Origin: Fictibacillus arsenicus
GTDB lineage: Bacteria > Bacillota > Bacilli > Bacillales > Fictibacillaceae
Length of the DNA: 64,000 bases
Direction: 5' to 3'
Assembly: GCF_001642935.1 (NCBI RefSeq)
Contig: NZ_CP016761.1
Span: 2,604,001-2,668,000, forward strand
Below, in pieces: positions 8,600 through 18,146 of the stretch. Position numbers and translations under genes: made by a program. The notes below the pieces were generated by a model. It was not told the DNA's origin, ran no database searches, and saw only the letters and a program-made list of their open reading frames with translations. Position 1 is the first letter of the stretch. Each line of letters starts with the position of its first letter.

Positions 8600-10929
8600 T
8601 AGTTTGTTTCGTTAAAGAGCGTATCATTCATAAAATCTTTTTCCAGTAAGGTTTCTTGCAGCCGAAGCTTAAGGCCCGAATACCTTTCTGATTCGTCAGA
8701 GCGCTGTACTGCCCAAGAAAATGCCTCTTGTTCTCCGCATAAAATAAGATATTCTTTACTTCTCGTAATAGCTGTATAAATCAGGTTGCGTTTAAGCATT
8801 CTATAATAGCTTTTCACAATGGGAAGAATGACAATCGGATATTCACTGCCTTGAGATTTATGTATGGAACAGCAAAAAGCGTGTGTGAAATTGTGAAATT
8901 CACTTCTTTCATACGTTACTTCAATTTCATCAAAGCAAATCACAATCTGATCTTCTTTGTCTGTATTCTCCCTCGCATAAATAACTGCAACGATTTCCCC
9001 TATATCCCCGTTAAAAACGTTATCTTCAGGCTGATTTACAAGCTGCAGCACCTTATCCCCTTTTCGGTAAAATACATTAGCAACTTGCAGCTGCCGCTGT
9101 TTTTGCTTTTCTGGATTAAATAAACGCTGCAGTTCCATATTTAACCGGTCGATTCCTACTGGACCTTTATACATAGGGGCAAGCACTTGAATATCTCTCG
9201 AAGTATACCCTTTTTTTATCGCATTTTCACAAACTTGAATGATGGCTTGAAAAACCTGCTCTCCTGAACAAGAAAAAAAGCGCCTGTCTTTTTGAGGAAT
9301 CAGCAAGTCTTGCGGAAGATTCCCCTTTTTCATCTCATGTGCTAAACGAATAATTGAAGAACCTTCAGACTGTCTGTAAATATCAATCAATCGTGTTTGC
9401 GGAATGTGTTCTGATTCGAGGAGATCCTTTAACACTTGACCTGGTCCTACAGAAGGAAGCTGATCTTCATCTCCCACAAAAATAATTTGGATATGCTCAG
9501 GAAGTGCTTTTGAAAGTGAGTAGGCAAGCCAAATATCAACCATCGACATTTCATCTACAATTAACAGCTTTCCTTCTATTGGCACATCTTCATTTTTTTC
9601 AAAGTGTCCTGCGCCTCTCCATCCCAAAAGACGGTGAATAGTATGAGCCGGAATACCTGTGGATTCAGTCATGCGTTTTGCAGCACGACCTGTTGGCGCA
9701 ACAAGCAATACAGGAAATGGTTCCTTTTTTCCGCGATAATCTTCTATGTTTAGACTTACTCCATGTATTTCACTATAAAGTTCTACGATTCCCTTGATTA
9801 CGGTGGTTTTACCTGTACCGGGACCGCCAGTGAGCACCATAACTGAGGAAGTTAACGCTTTTTTAATGGCTTGCTTTTGACTGTTAGCATATTTGATATT
9901 CAGCCTTTTTTCTAATTTTTCAAGTTCGTTTTCAATTTGCTCAACTGGGATATCATAATCTGTTTTTTGGCTTTGCAATAAATGATTGATTTTTTGAGCA
10001 AATCCTCGTTCAGCAAAATAAAGAGAAGGCAAATAGACAACATTTTCTTTTAATATCAGCCGCTTATCAGCTTCCATGTCTTGAATTTCCCTGAAAATAC
10101 TCATCTCATCAACAGTATTTTTCCCATCAGCCAAAAGCTTTCTGACCCCTGCTAGAAGTTCCTCAACTGGTAGATAAGAATGTCCCAGATCAGTACCTTG
10201 ATCTCTTAAAAGAAATTGACAGGCTGCCTGAATCCGTTCAGGATGATTTACTTGCATGCCATTGCCTTTTGCGATTTCATCTGCCCTGTAAAAGCCAATA
10301 CCCGGTATATCTTCAATAAGCCGGTAAGGTTCGCCTTTAACAACAGAGACTGCTTCATCCTGGTATGTTTGAAAGATCTTTAAAGCAAGCTGAGGACCGA
10401 TTCCATATGGCTGGACAGCCATCATAACCTGATCCAATCCTCTGTTTTGAAGCAGTGCTTCATGCAAATTTTTAGCTTGTTCTTCTGTTAACTTTGGTAT
10501 CTGGCTGATGTATTCTGGAGATTCTAAGAGCTTCGTGATCGCATCGTCACCCATAACCTCTACGATATGCTCAGCAGTTTTCTTGCCGATTCCTTTAAAC
10601 AAGTCGCTTGATAAATATTGAATCGTCGCTTCCTTGGATTGCGGCATTTCTTTATTAAAATATTCAACCTCATACTGCTTCCCATATTTGGGGTGGTCTT
10701 TAAATCTGCCATAAAACAGGTAGAGTTCATCCTCCCTTAACGGAGGAAGTATGCCTGTTATCATGACTTCTTTTTCATCATAATTTTCATTTGTCTCTTT
10801 AATTCTCACCCTTGCTACTGTATAAAGGCTTTCAGATTGATGATATACGGTGGAAATCAATGTCCCTTTTATATAACGGGATGATTGAGACGTTTCATCC
10901 TCTAAGTTAAAGGAAGGCTGCTGTGCCAT
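8599..10929 (-). CDS. recD2: ATP-dependent RecD-like DNA helicase RecD2
   Basis: 5'-3' superfamily 1B helicase without RecBC, active in replication-fork maintenance and repair. The N-terminal third holds the OB-like region and helix-hairpin-helix motifs (FKGIGKKTAEHIV, IPGIGFYRADEIA) typical of RecD2. Walker A VLTGGPGTGKTTV is near residue 370, Walker B IVDEMSMVD near 460, and the C-terminal motif FCCSIHKSQGSEYP plus LIYTAITRSKEYL complete the helicase set. Length 776 aa. The ATG follows AAAAGGGGATG. It lies 13 bp downstream of the TPR gene, as in B. subtilis yrrB-yrrC, and a terminator follows. Confidence 0.95.
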   Translation of the reverse strand: MAQQPSFNLEDETSQSSRYIKGTLISTVYHQSESLYTVARVRIKETNENYDEKEVMITGILPPLREDELYLFYGRFKDHPKYGKQYEVEYFNKEMPQSKEATIQYLSSDLFKGIGKKTAEHIVEVMGDDAITKLLESPEYISQIPKLTEEQAKNLHEALLQNRGLDQVMMAVQPYGIGPQLALKIFQTYQDEAVSVVKGEPYRLIEDIPGIGFYRADEIAKGNGMQVNHPERIQAACQFLLRDQGTDLGHSYLPVEELLAGVRKLLADGKNTVDEMSIFREIQDMEADKRLILKENVVYLPSLYFAERGFAQKINHLLQSQKTDYDIPVEQIENELEKLEKRLNIKYANSQKQAIKKALTSSVMVLTGGPGTGKTTVIKGIVELYSEIHGVSLNIEDYRGKKEPFPVLLVAPTGRAAKRMTESTGIPAHTIHRLLGWRGAGHFEKNEDVPIEGKLLIVDEMSMVDIWLAYSLSKALPEHIQIIFVGDEDQLPSVGPGQVLKDLLESEHIPQTRLIDIYRQSEGSSIIRLAHEMKKGNLPQDLLIPQKDRRFFSCSGEQVFQAIIQVCENAIKKGYTSRDIQVLAPMYKGPVGIDRLNMELQRLFNPEKQKQRQLQVANVFYRKGDKVLQLVNQPEDNVFNGDIGEIVAVIYARENTDKEDQIVICFDEIEVTYERSEFHNFTHAFCCSIHKSQGSEYPIVILPIVKSYYRMLKRNLIYTAITRSKEYLILCGEQEAFSWAVQRSDESERYSGLKLRLQETLLEKDFMNDTLFNETN

Positions 10930-10942
10930 AAAGCATCCCCTT

Positions 10943-11602
10943 TTAATGTTTTATATTCTTATTTTCGACATTCCTTTTGCCATTCCCTGCCAAATAATGA
11001 TCAGGCTGAATATCTAAAGCTTTTTCAAATGCATCAAGAGCTTCTTCGTTACGGTCAAAAAAGCTCAAAGAAACACCTAGGTTATACCATGCATCTGCAT
11101 GCATTTCATCTCGCTCTGTTACTTTTTCGAATGTACTCAAAGCAGACTTAACATCGCCAATTCTTCCCTGGCATAGCCCAAACTGGAAAAGTGCCTCATT
11201 GTCATTAACGTTCAATTCAGTTGCTCTCATTAAGTAAGGAAATGCTAGTTTGTTTTCCCCAAGCGATACGAACGACATACCCGCCATAAAATACGTATCA
11301 ACATCTTGAAGACCACCTTTAATTGCTTCTTGGAAGAGCTTAGCTGCTTTCGTAAACTGTTCGAGATGATAGCAGGCAATGCCTGTACCATAAAGAGCAG
11401 CTGCAGCATTCTCATCAAGTGATAATGCCTTGTCAAAAAAATGTATCGCTTTCTCATGTTCATGAACGGCAGAAAGCAGATTTCCAAAATTAATATAATG
11501 AACCGGATTTTGAGGATCGGCTTCAATCATTGCTTCAAGGCTTTTTGCCGCTTCTTCAAATTTTCCTTTTTTTAAGTATTCAAGTCCTTTTGAAGGCTCC
11601 AT
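10943..11602 (-). CDS. yrrB: Tetratricopeptide repeat protein YrrB
   Basis: 219-aa soluble protein composed of about six TPR units, for instance AALYGTGIACYHLEQFTKAAKLF and ADAWYNLGVSLSFFDRNEEALDAF regions, implying a protein-protein interaction scaffold. The frame is open further upstream, but the ATG at 11602 (MEPSKGLEYL) follows GGGGGT at 6 nt and is the better start. It sits directly upstream of recD2; partner unknown. An extended -10 promoter lies about 30 nt upstream. Confidence 0.88.
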   Translation of the reverse strand: MEPSKGLEYLKKGKFEEAAKSLEAMIEADPQNPVHYINFGNLLSAVHEHEKAIHFFDKALSLDENAAAALYGTGIACYHLEQFTKAAKLFQEAIKGGLQDVDTYFMAGMSFVSLGENKLAFPYLMRATELNVNDNEALFQFGLCQGRIGDVKSALSTFEKVTERDEMHADAWYNLGVSLSFFDRNEEALDAFEKALDIQPDHYLAGNGKRNVENKNIKH

Positions 11603-11631
11603 TTCTATACCCCCATCTTTATTCCTACCAA

Positions 11632-11640
11632 AGTATATCA
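11632..11640 (-). promoter_or_regulatory. Extended -10 promoter for yrrB-recD2
   Basis: Minus-strand TGATATACT (TGN plus TATACT) 30 nt upstream of the yrrB start. No clear -35 box. Confidence 0.5.
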
Positions 11641-11738
11641 AATCAGGCTGAAAATCGCACAGAGTTTCTGGCTTAATTATAGTAAATCATAAATCTCGGA
11701 TGGCGATCATAAATGCCGCTGGATGATCTTCTTATAGC

Positions 11739-11788
11739 AAAAAAAGCTGACGTTCGGAGTTATTCCAACCGATTCGCCAGCTTTTTCG
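11739..11788. terminator. Terminator after mnmA, bidirectional in form
   Basis: AAGCTGACGTTCGG and CCGATTCGCCAGCTTTTTC form a long imperfect stem flanked by an A-run on one side and a T-run on the other. On the minus strand it terminates mnmA and ends in TTTTTT. Confidence 0.85.
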
Positions 11789-11797
11789 CTTATTTTA

Positions 11798-12943
<1,146 letters not shown>

Positions 12944-12964
12944 TCATATGACAAACATTGTAAC

Positions 12965-14104
12965 TTATTTTGCTAAACGTTTCACTATTTTTGCTGTCTC
13001 GCGGGCAGCATATTCAATATCTTCCAATTCATTGCCTAACCCAAAGCTGAAACGAACAGATGATTTCGTACGTTCATCTTCTCCAAACATGGCAGCCAAT
13101 ACGTGCGAAGGCTCATGAGATCCAGCTGTACAAGCGGATCCGCTCGAAGCTGCGATACCAGCTATATCTAGATTAACTAAGAGCACTTCAGTCTTTACTC
13201 CAGGAAAACTGACATTTAAGATATGCGGCAAAAAGTATTCGTTACTGCCATTCTCTAAATATTGAATACTCTCTTCATCCCATATTTTTTTCATCGTATC
13301 CCGATAATTCATGTATTGTGCGAAGCGTTCATCCCGCTCTTTCATTGCTAACGCGGCTGCTTTATTCAATGCGGCGATTCCCGCGACATTCTCTGTACCT
13401 GCACGGCGTTTGCGCTCTTGCTCACCGCCGAAGCCTTGGGGAAGAAAAGGTACCGATTCTTTTACATATAGAAAGCCTGTCCCTTTTGGACTGTTGATCT
13501 TATGTCCAGACGCACTCAATAAATCGACGTTCAGTTCTGCAACATCTATAGGTATCAGACCATATGCCTGAACAGCGTCCGTATGAAATATAATATTCTT
13601 CTCTTTTAATAAGCTTCCGATCTCTTTAATGTCTTGTGTTGTCCCCGTTTCATTGTTGCAATACATTATAGAAACAAGAATCGTTTCTTCTCTCAGCGAC
13701 GCTTTTAATTCATCAAGGGAGATCCTGCCATTCTTATCGACTGATAAATAAGTAACTTTAAAGCCTCTCTTTTCTAGCTCATGAAAGGTATGGAGAACGG
13801 CATGATGCTCAACTCTTGTCGTTATAACATGTTTTCCTTTTTCCATTAAAGCTGAAGCTGTGCCCAGTATTGCCAGATTATCACTTTCTGTTCCCCCGCT
13901 AGTAAATATAATTTCATTGCGGGCAGCATTAATAGAAGAGGCTATAGTAGTACGAGCATCATCAAGAACTTTGCGTGCACGTCTTCCGAATTGATGTATG
14001 CTAGAAGGATTTCCAAAATGTTCCGTTAAATATGGGATCATCTCTTCGATCACTTCAGGATGAACAGGTGATGTTGCAGCGTGATCCAAATAAACGTTTT
14101 TCAT
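12965..14104 (-). CDS. iscS: Cysteine desulfurase IscS (YrvO)
   Basis: PLP enzyme removing sulfur from cysteine for tRNA thiolation and related pathways. The N-terminal MKNVYLDHAATSP, the TSGGTESDNLAI cofactor region, the PLP lysine in SASGHKINSPKGTGFL (near residue 200) and the active-site cysteine loop SSGSACTAGSHEPSHV (near residue 325) are all present. 379 aa. The loop cysteine is followed by TAGS rather than the KNG of the second desulfurase at 46631. Located between cymR (14 bp upstream) and mnmA, its likely sulfur acceptor. Confidence 0.95.
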   Translation of the reverse strand: MKNVYLDHAATSPVHPEVIEEMIPYLTEHFGNPSSIHQFGRRARKVLDDARTTIASSINAARNEIIFTSGGTESDNLAILGTASALMEKGKHVITTRVEHHAVLHTFHELEKRGFKVTYLSVDKNGRISLDELKASLREETILVSIMYCNNETGTTQDIKEIGSLLKEKNIIFHTDAVQAYGLIPIDVAELNVDLLSASGHKINSPKGTGFLYVKESVPFLPQGFGGEQERKRRAGTENVAGIAALNKAAALAMKERDERFAQYMNYRDTMKKIWDEESIQYLENGSNEYFLPHILNVSFPGVKTEVLLVNLDIAGIAASSGSACTAGSHEPSHVLAAMFGEDERTKSSVRFSFGLGNELEDIEYAARETAKIVKRLAK

Positions 14105-14118
14105 GATCAGATTCCTTC

Positions 14119-14538
14119 CTATATATAAAACATGTAGGCGTCCTGTGTGCCTTCGTCTTCATAGTTCGCTAGATCTTCTAATGTTGTAGAATCAAGCACA
14201 TCCTTTACAGCATCACGAATCTTTATCCATAGATTGCGCTTTGCTGGTTCCTCATCATCCATCACTTCTACGGGTGAAATTGGTCCTTCAAGTACACGGA
14301 TTATGTCACCTGCAGTTATAGTGGAAGCTTCTTTAGCTAAAATATAACCACCGTATGCACCTCTTATACTTTTTACCAAACCTGCGTTTCTTAATGGTGC
14401 GATAAGCTGCTCAAGATAATGTTCTGATAAACTGTGCTCTTTAGCAATCAGTTTTAAAGCGATAGGACCTTCACCTGATCTCTTCGCTAATGCCATCATG
14501 ATGGTTAATCCGTATCTGCCCTTTGTTGATATTTTCAT
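14119..14538 (-). CDS. cymR: Rrf2-family regulator CymR
   Basis: Rrf2-type repressor that, with CysK, controls cysteine and sulfur metabolism in B. subtilis. The N-terminal winged helix MKISTKGRYGLTIMMALAKR and the Rrf2 signature LSEHYLEQLIAPLRNAGLVKS-like helix pair are clear. It has no cysteine triplet, so it is not an Fe-S IscR type, as expected for CymR. The ATG at 14538 is chosen because GGAGTG lies 6 nt upstream; an in-frame GTG lies three codons earlier. It heads cymR-iscS-mnmA. Its first 68 bp overlap, in another frame, the 3' end of the membrane-protein gene upstream. Confidence 0.93.
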   Translation of the reverse strand: MKISTKGRYGLTIMMALAKRSGEGPIALKLIAKEHSLSEHYLEQLIAPLRNAGLVKSIRGAYGGYILAKEASTITAGDIIRVLEGPISPVEVMDDEEPAKRNLWIKIRDAVKDVLDSTTLEDLANYEDEGTQDAYMFYI

Positions 14539-15181
14539 AATGTTCACTCCGTTCTAAAACAAACTTTACTGCTTTTTGACATAAAGGCAATGTTTTGCCT
14601 ACGATTGCGCCAATAGTGACACAAAATAGAATAGTCCCATAAGAGATAGGCCCATGCAGAACCCAGCCGAAAAAAAGAACAAACAACTCCATGAATAAAC
14701 GAATTCTGGAAACTTTCATTCCTGACTTTTCTGTTAAAGCCAGCATCAGACTATCCCGTGGTCCTGCTCCTCGATTAGAGGAGATATACAGACCGATTCC
14801 AAATCCTAAGATTAGTATTCCGATTATAAGGTAAAACCATTTCCCTGCTAAAGTTATTGGGTTATGGAAAAAAGGAAGCCATAAATAAAAATCGATAAAC
14901 AGTCCGACAAATATCATATTTAAAAAAGCTCCTGTTTGAGGAAACTTCTTTGTCAGCATCGCAGTTGCTAAAATAACGAAAAAGCCCATAATAATCGACC
15001 AGGTTCCTATCGTTAATCCAAACTGTGAAAACAGACCAATGTGAAGAACATCCCATGGGGCACTGCCCAGTTCAGCTTTGATCATGAGAGCAATTCCGAA
15101 GGCCATTATAAATAAGCCCACAAAAAAAACAGACCACTCAAACAAAAATTTGCCCGGTCTTGATTGCTTTTGGTGTTTCAT
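14471..15181 (-). CDS. YczE/YitT-like integral membrane protein
   Basis: 236 aa with about five hydrophobic segments (FLFEWSVFFVGLFIMAFGIAL first) and motifs of the YczE family: SAPWDVLHIGL, TIGTWSIIMG and SSNRGAGPRDSLMLAL. B. subtilis YczE has been linked to surfactin production, but the family's role is unclear. The frame is open upstream, but the ATG at 15181 (MKHQKQSRPGK) follows AGGAAGGA. The C-terminus (about 22 codons) runs into cymR in a different frame, a 68-bp overlap that is long for this region. It may have lost an earlier stop. Confidence 0.75.
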   Translation of the reverse strand: MKHQKQSRPGKFLFEWSVFFVGLFIMAFGIALMIKAELGSAPWDVLHIGLFSQFGLTIGTWSIIMGFFVILATAMLTKKFPQTGAFLNMIFVGLFIDFYLWLPFFHNPITLAGKWFYLIIGILILGFGIGLYISSNRGAGPRDSLMLALTEKSGMKVSRIRLFMELFVLFFGWVLHGPISYGTILFCVTIGAIVGKTLPLCQKAVKFVLERSEHYENINKGQIRINHHDGISEEIR

Positions 15182-15290
15182 TTTCCAAAATCCTTCCTGC
15201 CTGCAGCTCTTAACGCAACCTAAAATAATAAATCTAAAGCTTATTATAGCACGAAATAGTTTCGCCTTGCATGAAGGACTGATGTATAGT

Positions 15291-15306
15291 ATTGTCATAT
15301 GACAAT
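15291..15306. promoter_or_regulatory. Perfect 16-bp palindrome upstream of rarA
   Basis: ATTGTCATATGACAAT, perfectly self-complementary, in the divergent region between the YczE-like gene and rarA, 31 bp before the rarA ATG. TTGCAT (15268-15273)-17 nt-TATTGT upstream could be a rarA promoter whose -10 overlaps the left half. Form fits a dimeric repressor site; the regulator is unknown. Confidence 0.45.
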
Positions 15307-15337
15307 TAAGAACAAGTGTACGGAAGGATGAACATAT

Positions 15338-16672
15338 ATGGACTTGTTTTCCTATAAAGATGAAAGTTCTCATTCATTAAAACGCCCCCTTGCCAATCGT
15401 ATGCGTCCGCGAAAGATTCAAGAGTTTATCGGTCAGGAACATATTGCTGGAAAAGGCAAGCTTTTAAGAAGAGCTATTGAAGCTGACCAGCTGACTCCTA
15501 TGATATTCTTTGGTCCGCCTGGAACGGGAAAGACTACTTTGGCCAGAATCATAGCAAATTCCACATCAGCATGGTTCGAACAATTAAATGCCGTAACTTC
15601 TGGAGTTGCTGACTTAAAAGCTGTAATGAATGCAGCAAAAGAACGGCTTTTATTAGAGGATAAAAAAACAGTGTTATTTATTGATGAGATCCATCGATTT
15701 AACAAGAATCAACAAGATGCCCTTCTTCCTTTTGTAGAAGATGGAACAGTAATATTAATCGGCGCCACAACCGAAAGCCCGATGTTTGAAATCAATCCAG
15801 CACTTTTGTCGAGATCCAGGCTGTTCCGTTTTGAACCATTGACAGACGACCATATCGCGAAAATCATTGAGCAAGCAATGCATGATAAAGAAAGAGGATA
15901 TGGAAAGCACCCCGTTAAGATGGAAAAAGAAGCATTGAATCACATCGTTTCTATTGCAAACGGAGATGCCCGGACTGCACTTAATGCTGTGGAACTCGCT
16001 GTGCTTACGACAAATCCGGATAAGAATGGTGATATCAACATCACACTGGAAATTGCAGAAGAATCTATCCAGCAAAGAGTTCTTCAATATGATAAAAAAG
16101 GAGACAACCATTATGATACAGTCTCTGCATTTATTAAGAGCATTCGCGGTTCAGATCCTGATGCTGCCCTATACTGGCTTGCCAAAATGATTTATGCAGG
16201 CGAAGATCCACGTTTTATTGCACGCCGTCTAATGGTTCATGCAGCAGAGGATATTGGCCTGGCTGACCCTAATGCATTACTGGTTGCACAGGCTGCCAGC
16301 TATGCAGCTGACTTTATAGGAATGCCAGAAGCAAGAATACCGCTTGCAGAAGCAACGCTTTATTTAGCAACCGCTCCAAAAAGCAACAAAGTTATTTTAG
16401 GAATTGATAAAGCATTGGAAGCCGTAAAAAAAGAAAAAACTGGTCTTGTACCAATTCATCTTCGTGATGCTCATTATAAAGGTGCCAAAGAATTGAACCA
16501 TGGTGCTGACTATAAATATCCTCATAATTTTGAGGATGGCTATGTACCGCAAGAATTTTTACCGCAGCACATGCTTGGAAAATCATTTTATGAACCGACG
16601 GAACGGGGCTATGAAAAAAATATTAAAAGAAGATTGGATTATTTTAATGACCGTAAGAAAAAAGGTGAGTAA
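15338..16672 (+). CDS. rarA: Replication-associated recombination protein A (RarA/MgsA, YrvN)
   Basis: AAA+ ATPase of the clamp-loader superfamily acting at stalled replication forks. Walker A GPPGTGKTTLA at about residues 59-69, Walker [13 protein letters not shown] at 112-123, sensor 1 GATTESP, and the C-terminal tetramerisation region (LRDAHYKGAKELNHG, KYPHNFEDGYVPQEFLP) are complete. 444 aa, slightly longer than usual because of the C-terminus. The ATG at 15338 follows GGAAGG. Transcribed divergently from the YczE-cymR genes, behind a perfect palindrome. Confidence 0.95.
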   Translation: MDLFSYKDESSHSLKRPLANRMRPRKIQEFIGQEHIAGKGKLLRRAIEADQLTPMIFFGPPGTGKTTLARIIANSTSAWFEQLNAVTSGVADLKAVMNAAKERLLLEDKKTVLFIDEIHRFNKNQQDALLPFVEDGTVILIGATTESPMFEINPALLSRSRLFRFEPLTDDHIAKIIEQAMHDKERGYGKHPVKMEKEALNHIVSIANGDARTALNAVELAVLTTNPDKNGDINITLEIAEESIQQRVLQYDKKGDNHYDTVSAFIKSIRGSDPDAALYWLAKMIYAGEDPRFIARRLMVHAAEDIGLADPNALLVAQAASYAADFIGMPEARIPLAEATLYLATAPKSNKVILGIDKALEAVKKEKTGLVPIHLRDAHYKGAKELNHGADYKYPHNFEDGYVPQEFLPQHMLGKSFYEPTERGYEKNIKRRLDYFNDRKKKGE

Positions 16673-16777
16673 ATCTATCATTCTTTTAACTGTCTTATCA
16701 AACTAGCAAAATTTTTGTTCCTAAGTGTATAGGATTTTCTCTCTTTGGTAAACATGAAAATATTAAACGATATTTTA

Positions 16778-16948
16778 AAGGCTCTTTTTGCAAAACTTTG
16801 TTGCTCTTGAAAGTGGTTGATTTCCGTTCCAGGATGCTCGCTTTCCGCGGGGCGTGCGGTGATCCCGCAGGAATCTCGCACCTTGCACTCCAATCAACTT
16901 ATCAACGATGAGAATGAAAAAAAGCAACAATCTTTCAGAGAAAGGCCT
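16778..16948 (+). repeat. Dispersed GC-rich repeat, copy R3 (deleted form)
   Basis: Forward orientation; core 16816-16905. Both outer ends are preserved as imperfect inverted repeats: AAAGGCTCTTTTTGC..TTTGTTGCTC at left and AGCAACAATCTTTCAGAG at right. The middle is deleted: GGTGATCCCGCAGG joins the first GGTGA directly to the CCGCAGG segment, removing the second palindrome arm. It ends about 10 bp before the ribosome binding site of the rsfA-type gene. Confidence 0.9.
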
Positions 16949-16973
16949 TATAAAAGCTAAGGAGAGGATTTAC

Positions 16974-17771
16974 GTGTCAAAAATCAGACAGGACGCTTGG
17001 TCAGAAGAAGACGATTTGCTCTTGGCCGAAACGGTTTTACGCCATGTCCGTGAAGGAAGTACACAGCTTCATGCCTTTGAAGAGGTTGGAGATAAATTAG
17101 AACGGACGGGTGCTGCAGTTGGTTTTAGGTGGAATGCAATCGTCAGGAAGAAATATGAACAAGCTTTAAAGATTGCTAAAAAGCAAAGAAAAGAACGGCA
17201 GCGTGCTCTAGCTAAGTCACAGCAGCAGTCGCCGCAGTCCAAAACTGTAACGAAGCCTGCCATTCAGCCCGTACAAACACCGCAGATGCATGATGATGAA
17301 ACCTATCATCCTGAGGAATTCTTTAAAACTCCTTATACGTATGATAGAGGAGCAGCTACATCTTCAAATGTATATGACGCACAGCCTGCTTCACCTACTG
17401 TAAACAATATACCAGCTGCATCTGCCAATTCTACTTATCAGGCGCCGCAACCTAGTAAACAAGAAGAATTAACGTTGGATGAAGTAATAGACTTCCTTAG
17501 CGGCTTAAAAAGAAACGGAATGTCGAGTGGAAAACTTGTACAGGAAAACATGGAGCTTCGTTTGCAGATGAACGAATTGCTTCAGCAGAACAAAGTAATG
17601 AAAGAACAGCTTTCTGTCCTTGAGAAAGAACATCAGACTGTTCAAGAAGATTATCAAGCTCTTATTCAAATTATGGACCGAGCACGAAAGATGGTTCTGT
17701 TTCAGGATGAAGAATCAAATCAAAGCTTCCGTATGGATAAAAACGGAAACTTAGAGAAGATGGCTAAATAA
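16974..17771 (+). CDS. RsfA-family (Myb/SANT-like) sporulation transcription regulator
   Basis: 265 aa. The N-terminal 60 residues carry the RsfA-type DNA-binding domain: RQDAWSEEDDLLLAETVLRH, then FEEVGDKLERTGAAVGFRWN with the spaced Trp/aromatic residues of Myb/SANT folds. A long Gln/Pro/Ser-rich linker follows, then a coiled coil (about residues 185-245). B. subtilis RsfA and YlbO are forespore or mother-cell regulators of this type. The start is GTG at 16974, with AAGGAGAGG 7 nt upstream; the in-frame ATGs farther up would translate through repeat R3. A strong terminator follows. Confidence 0.82.
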   Translation: MSKIRQDAWSEEDDLLLAETVLRHVREGSTQLHAFEEVGDKLERTGAAVGFRWNAIVRKKYEQALKIAKKQRKERQRALAKSQQQSPQSKTVTKPAIQPVQTPQMHDDETYHPEEFFKTPYTYDRGAATSSNVYDAQPASPTVNNIPAASANSTYQAPQPSKQEELTLDEVIDFLSGLKRNGMSSGKLVQENMELRLQMNELLQQNKVMKEQLSVLEKEHQTVQEDYQALIQIMDRARKMVLFQDEESNQSFRMDKNGNLEKMAK

Positions 17772-17776
17772 AATAG

Positions 17777-17818
17777 GGCTAAACTCAGATGATGGATTGT
17801 TTGAGTTTAGCCTTTACT
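17777..17818 (+). terminator. Intrinsic terminator of the rsfA-type gene
   Basis: GGCTAAACTCA pairs with TGAGTTTAGCC across a 14-nt loop, followed by TTTACTT. It starts 5 bp after the stop codon. Confidence 0.8.
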
Positions 17819-17879
17819 TATTTAAGTGTATATCTCCACTTCCTTGAAATTTGACCTAGAAAGGAAATCACTACTTTCA

Positions 17880-18080
17880 AAAAAGCTCTTTCCAAAAAAA
17901 TTCTACATTGAATAGTTAATTGGAGCGGAAGGGCGAGACTCCTGCAGGATGAGTGGGACAGGTGAGACCATTCAATGACGCGAAGCGGCGAATAGGCTCA
18001 CCGCACACCCTGCGGAAAGCGAGTCCTGCAGCGGAAATTAGCATCTTTCAAAAACAACAAAGTTTACGAAAATAGCCTTT
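17880..18080 (-). repeat. Dispersed GC-rich repeat, copy R4
   Basis: Reverse orientation; core 17915-18040, with GGACAGGTGAGACC and AGGCTCACCGCACACCCTGC arms. The right end AACAACAAAGTTTACGAAAA plus TAGCCTTT is a well-preserved outer inverted repeat. The core end is diverged (AATTAGC instead of AATCAAC). Occupies the convergent space between the rsfA-type gene and tcdA. Confidence 0.9.
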
Positions 18081-18085
18081 TTTTT

Positions 18086-18141
18086 CAACAAAAAAGCTGC
18101 CGTTAAAGTACATTCAGACATGTACTCTACAGTCAGCTTTC
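18086..18141 (-). terminator. Intrinsic terminator of tcdA
   Basis: Minus-strand AAAGCTGACTGTAGAGTACATG pairs imperfectly with TGTACTTTAACGGCAGCTTT and is followed by a T-run. It overlaps the outer end of R4. Confidence 0.85.
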
Positions 18142-18146
18142 TAATT

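Noticed and set aside
15182-15373. N-terminal extension of the YczE-like protein
   Set aside because: The extra 64 residues would cover the divergent rarA promoter and palindrome; the ATG at 15181 has a good ribosome binding site.
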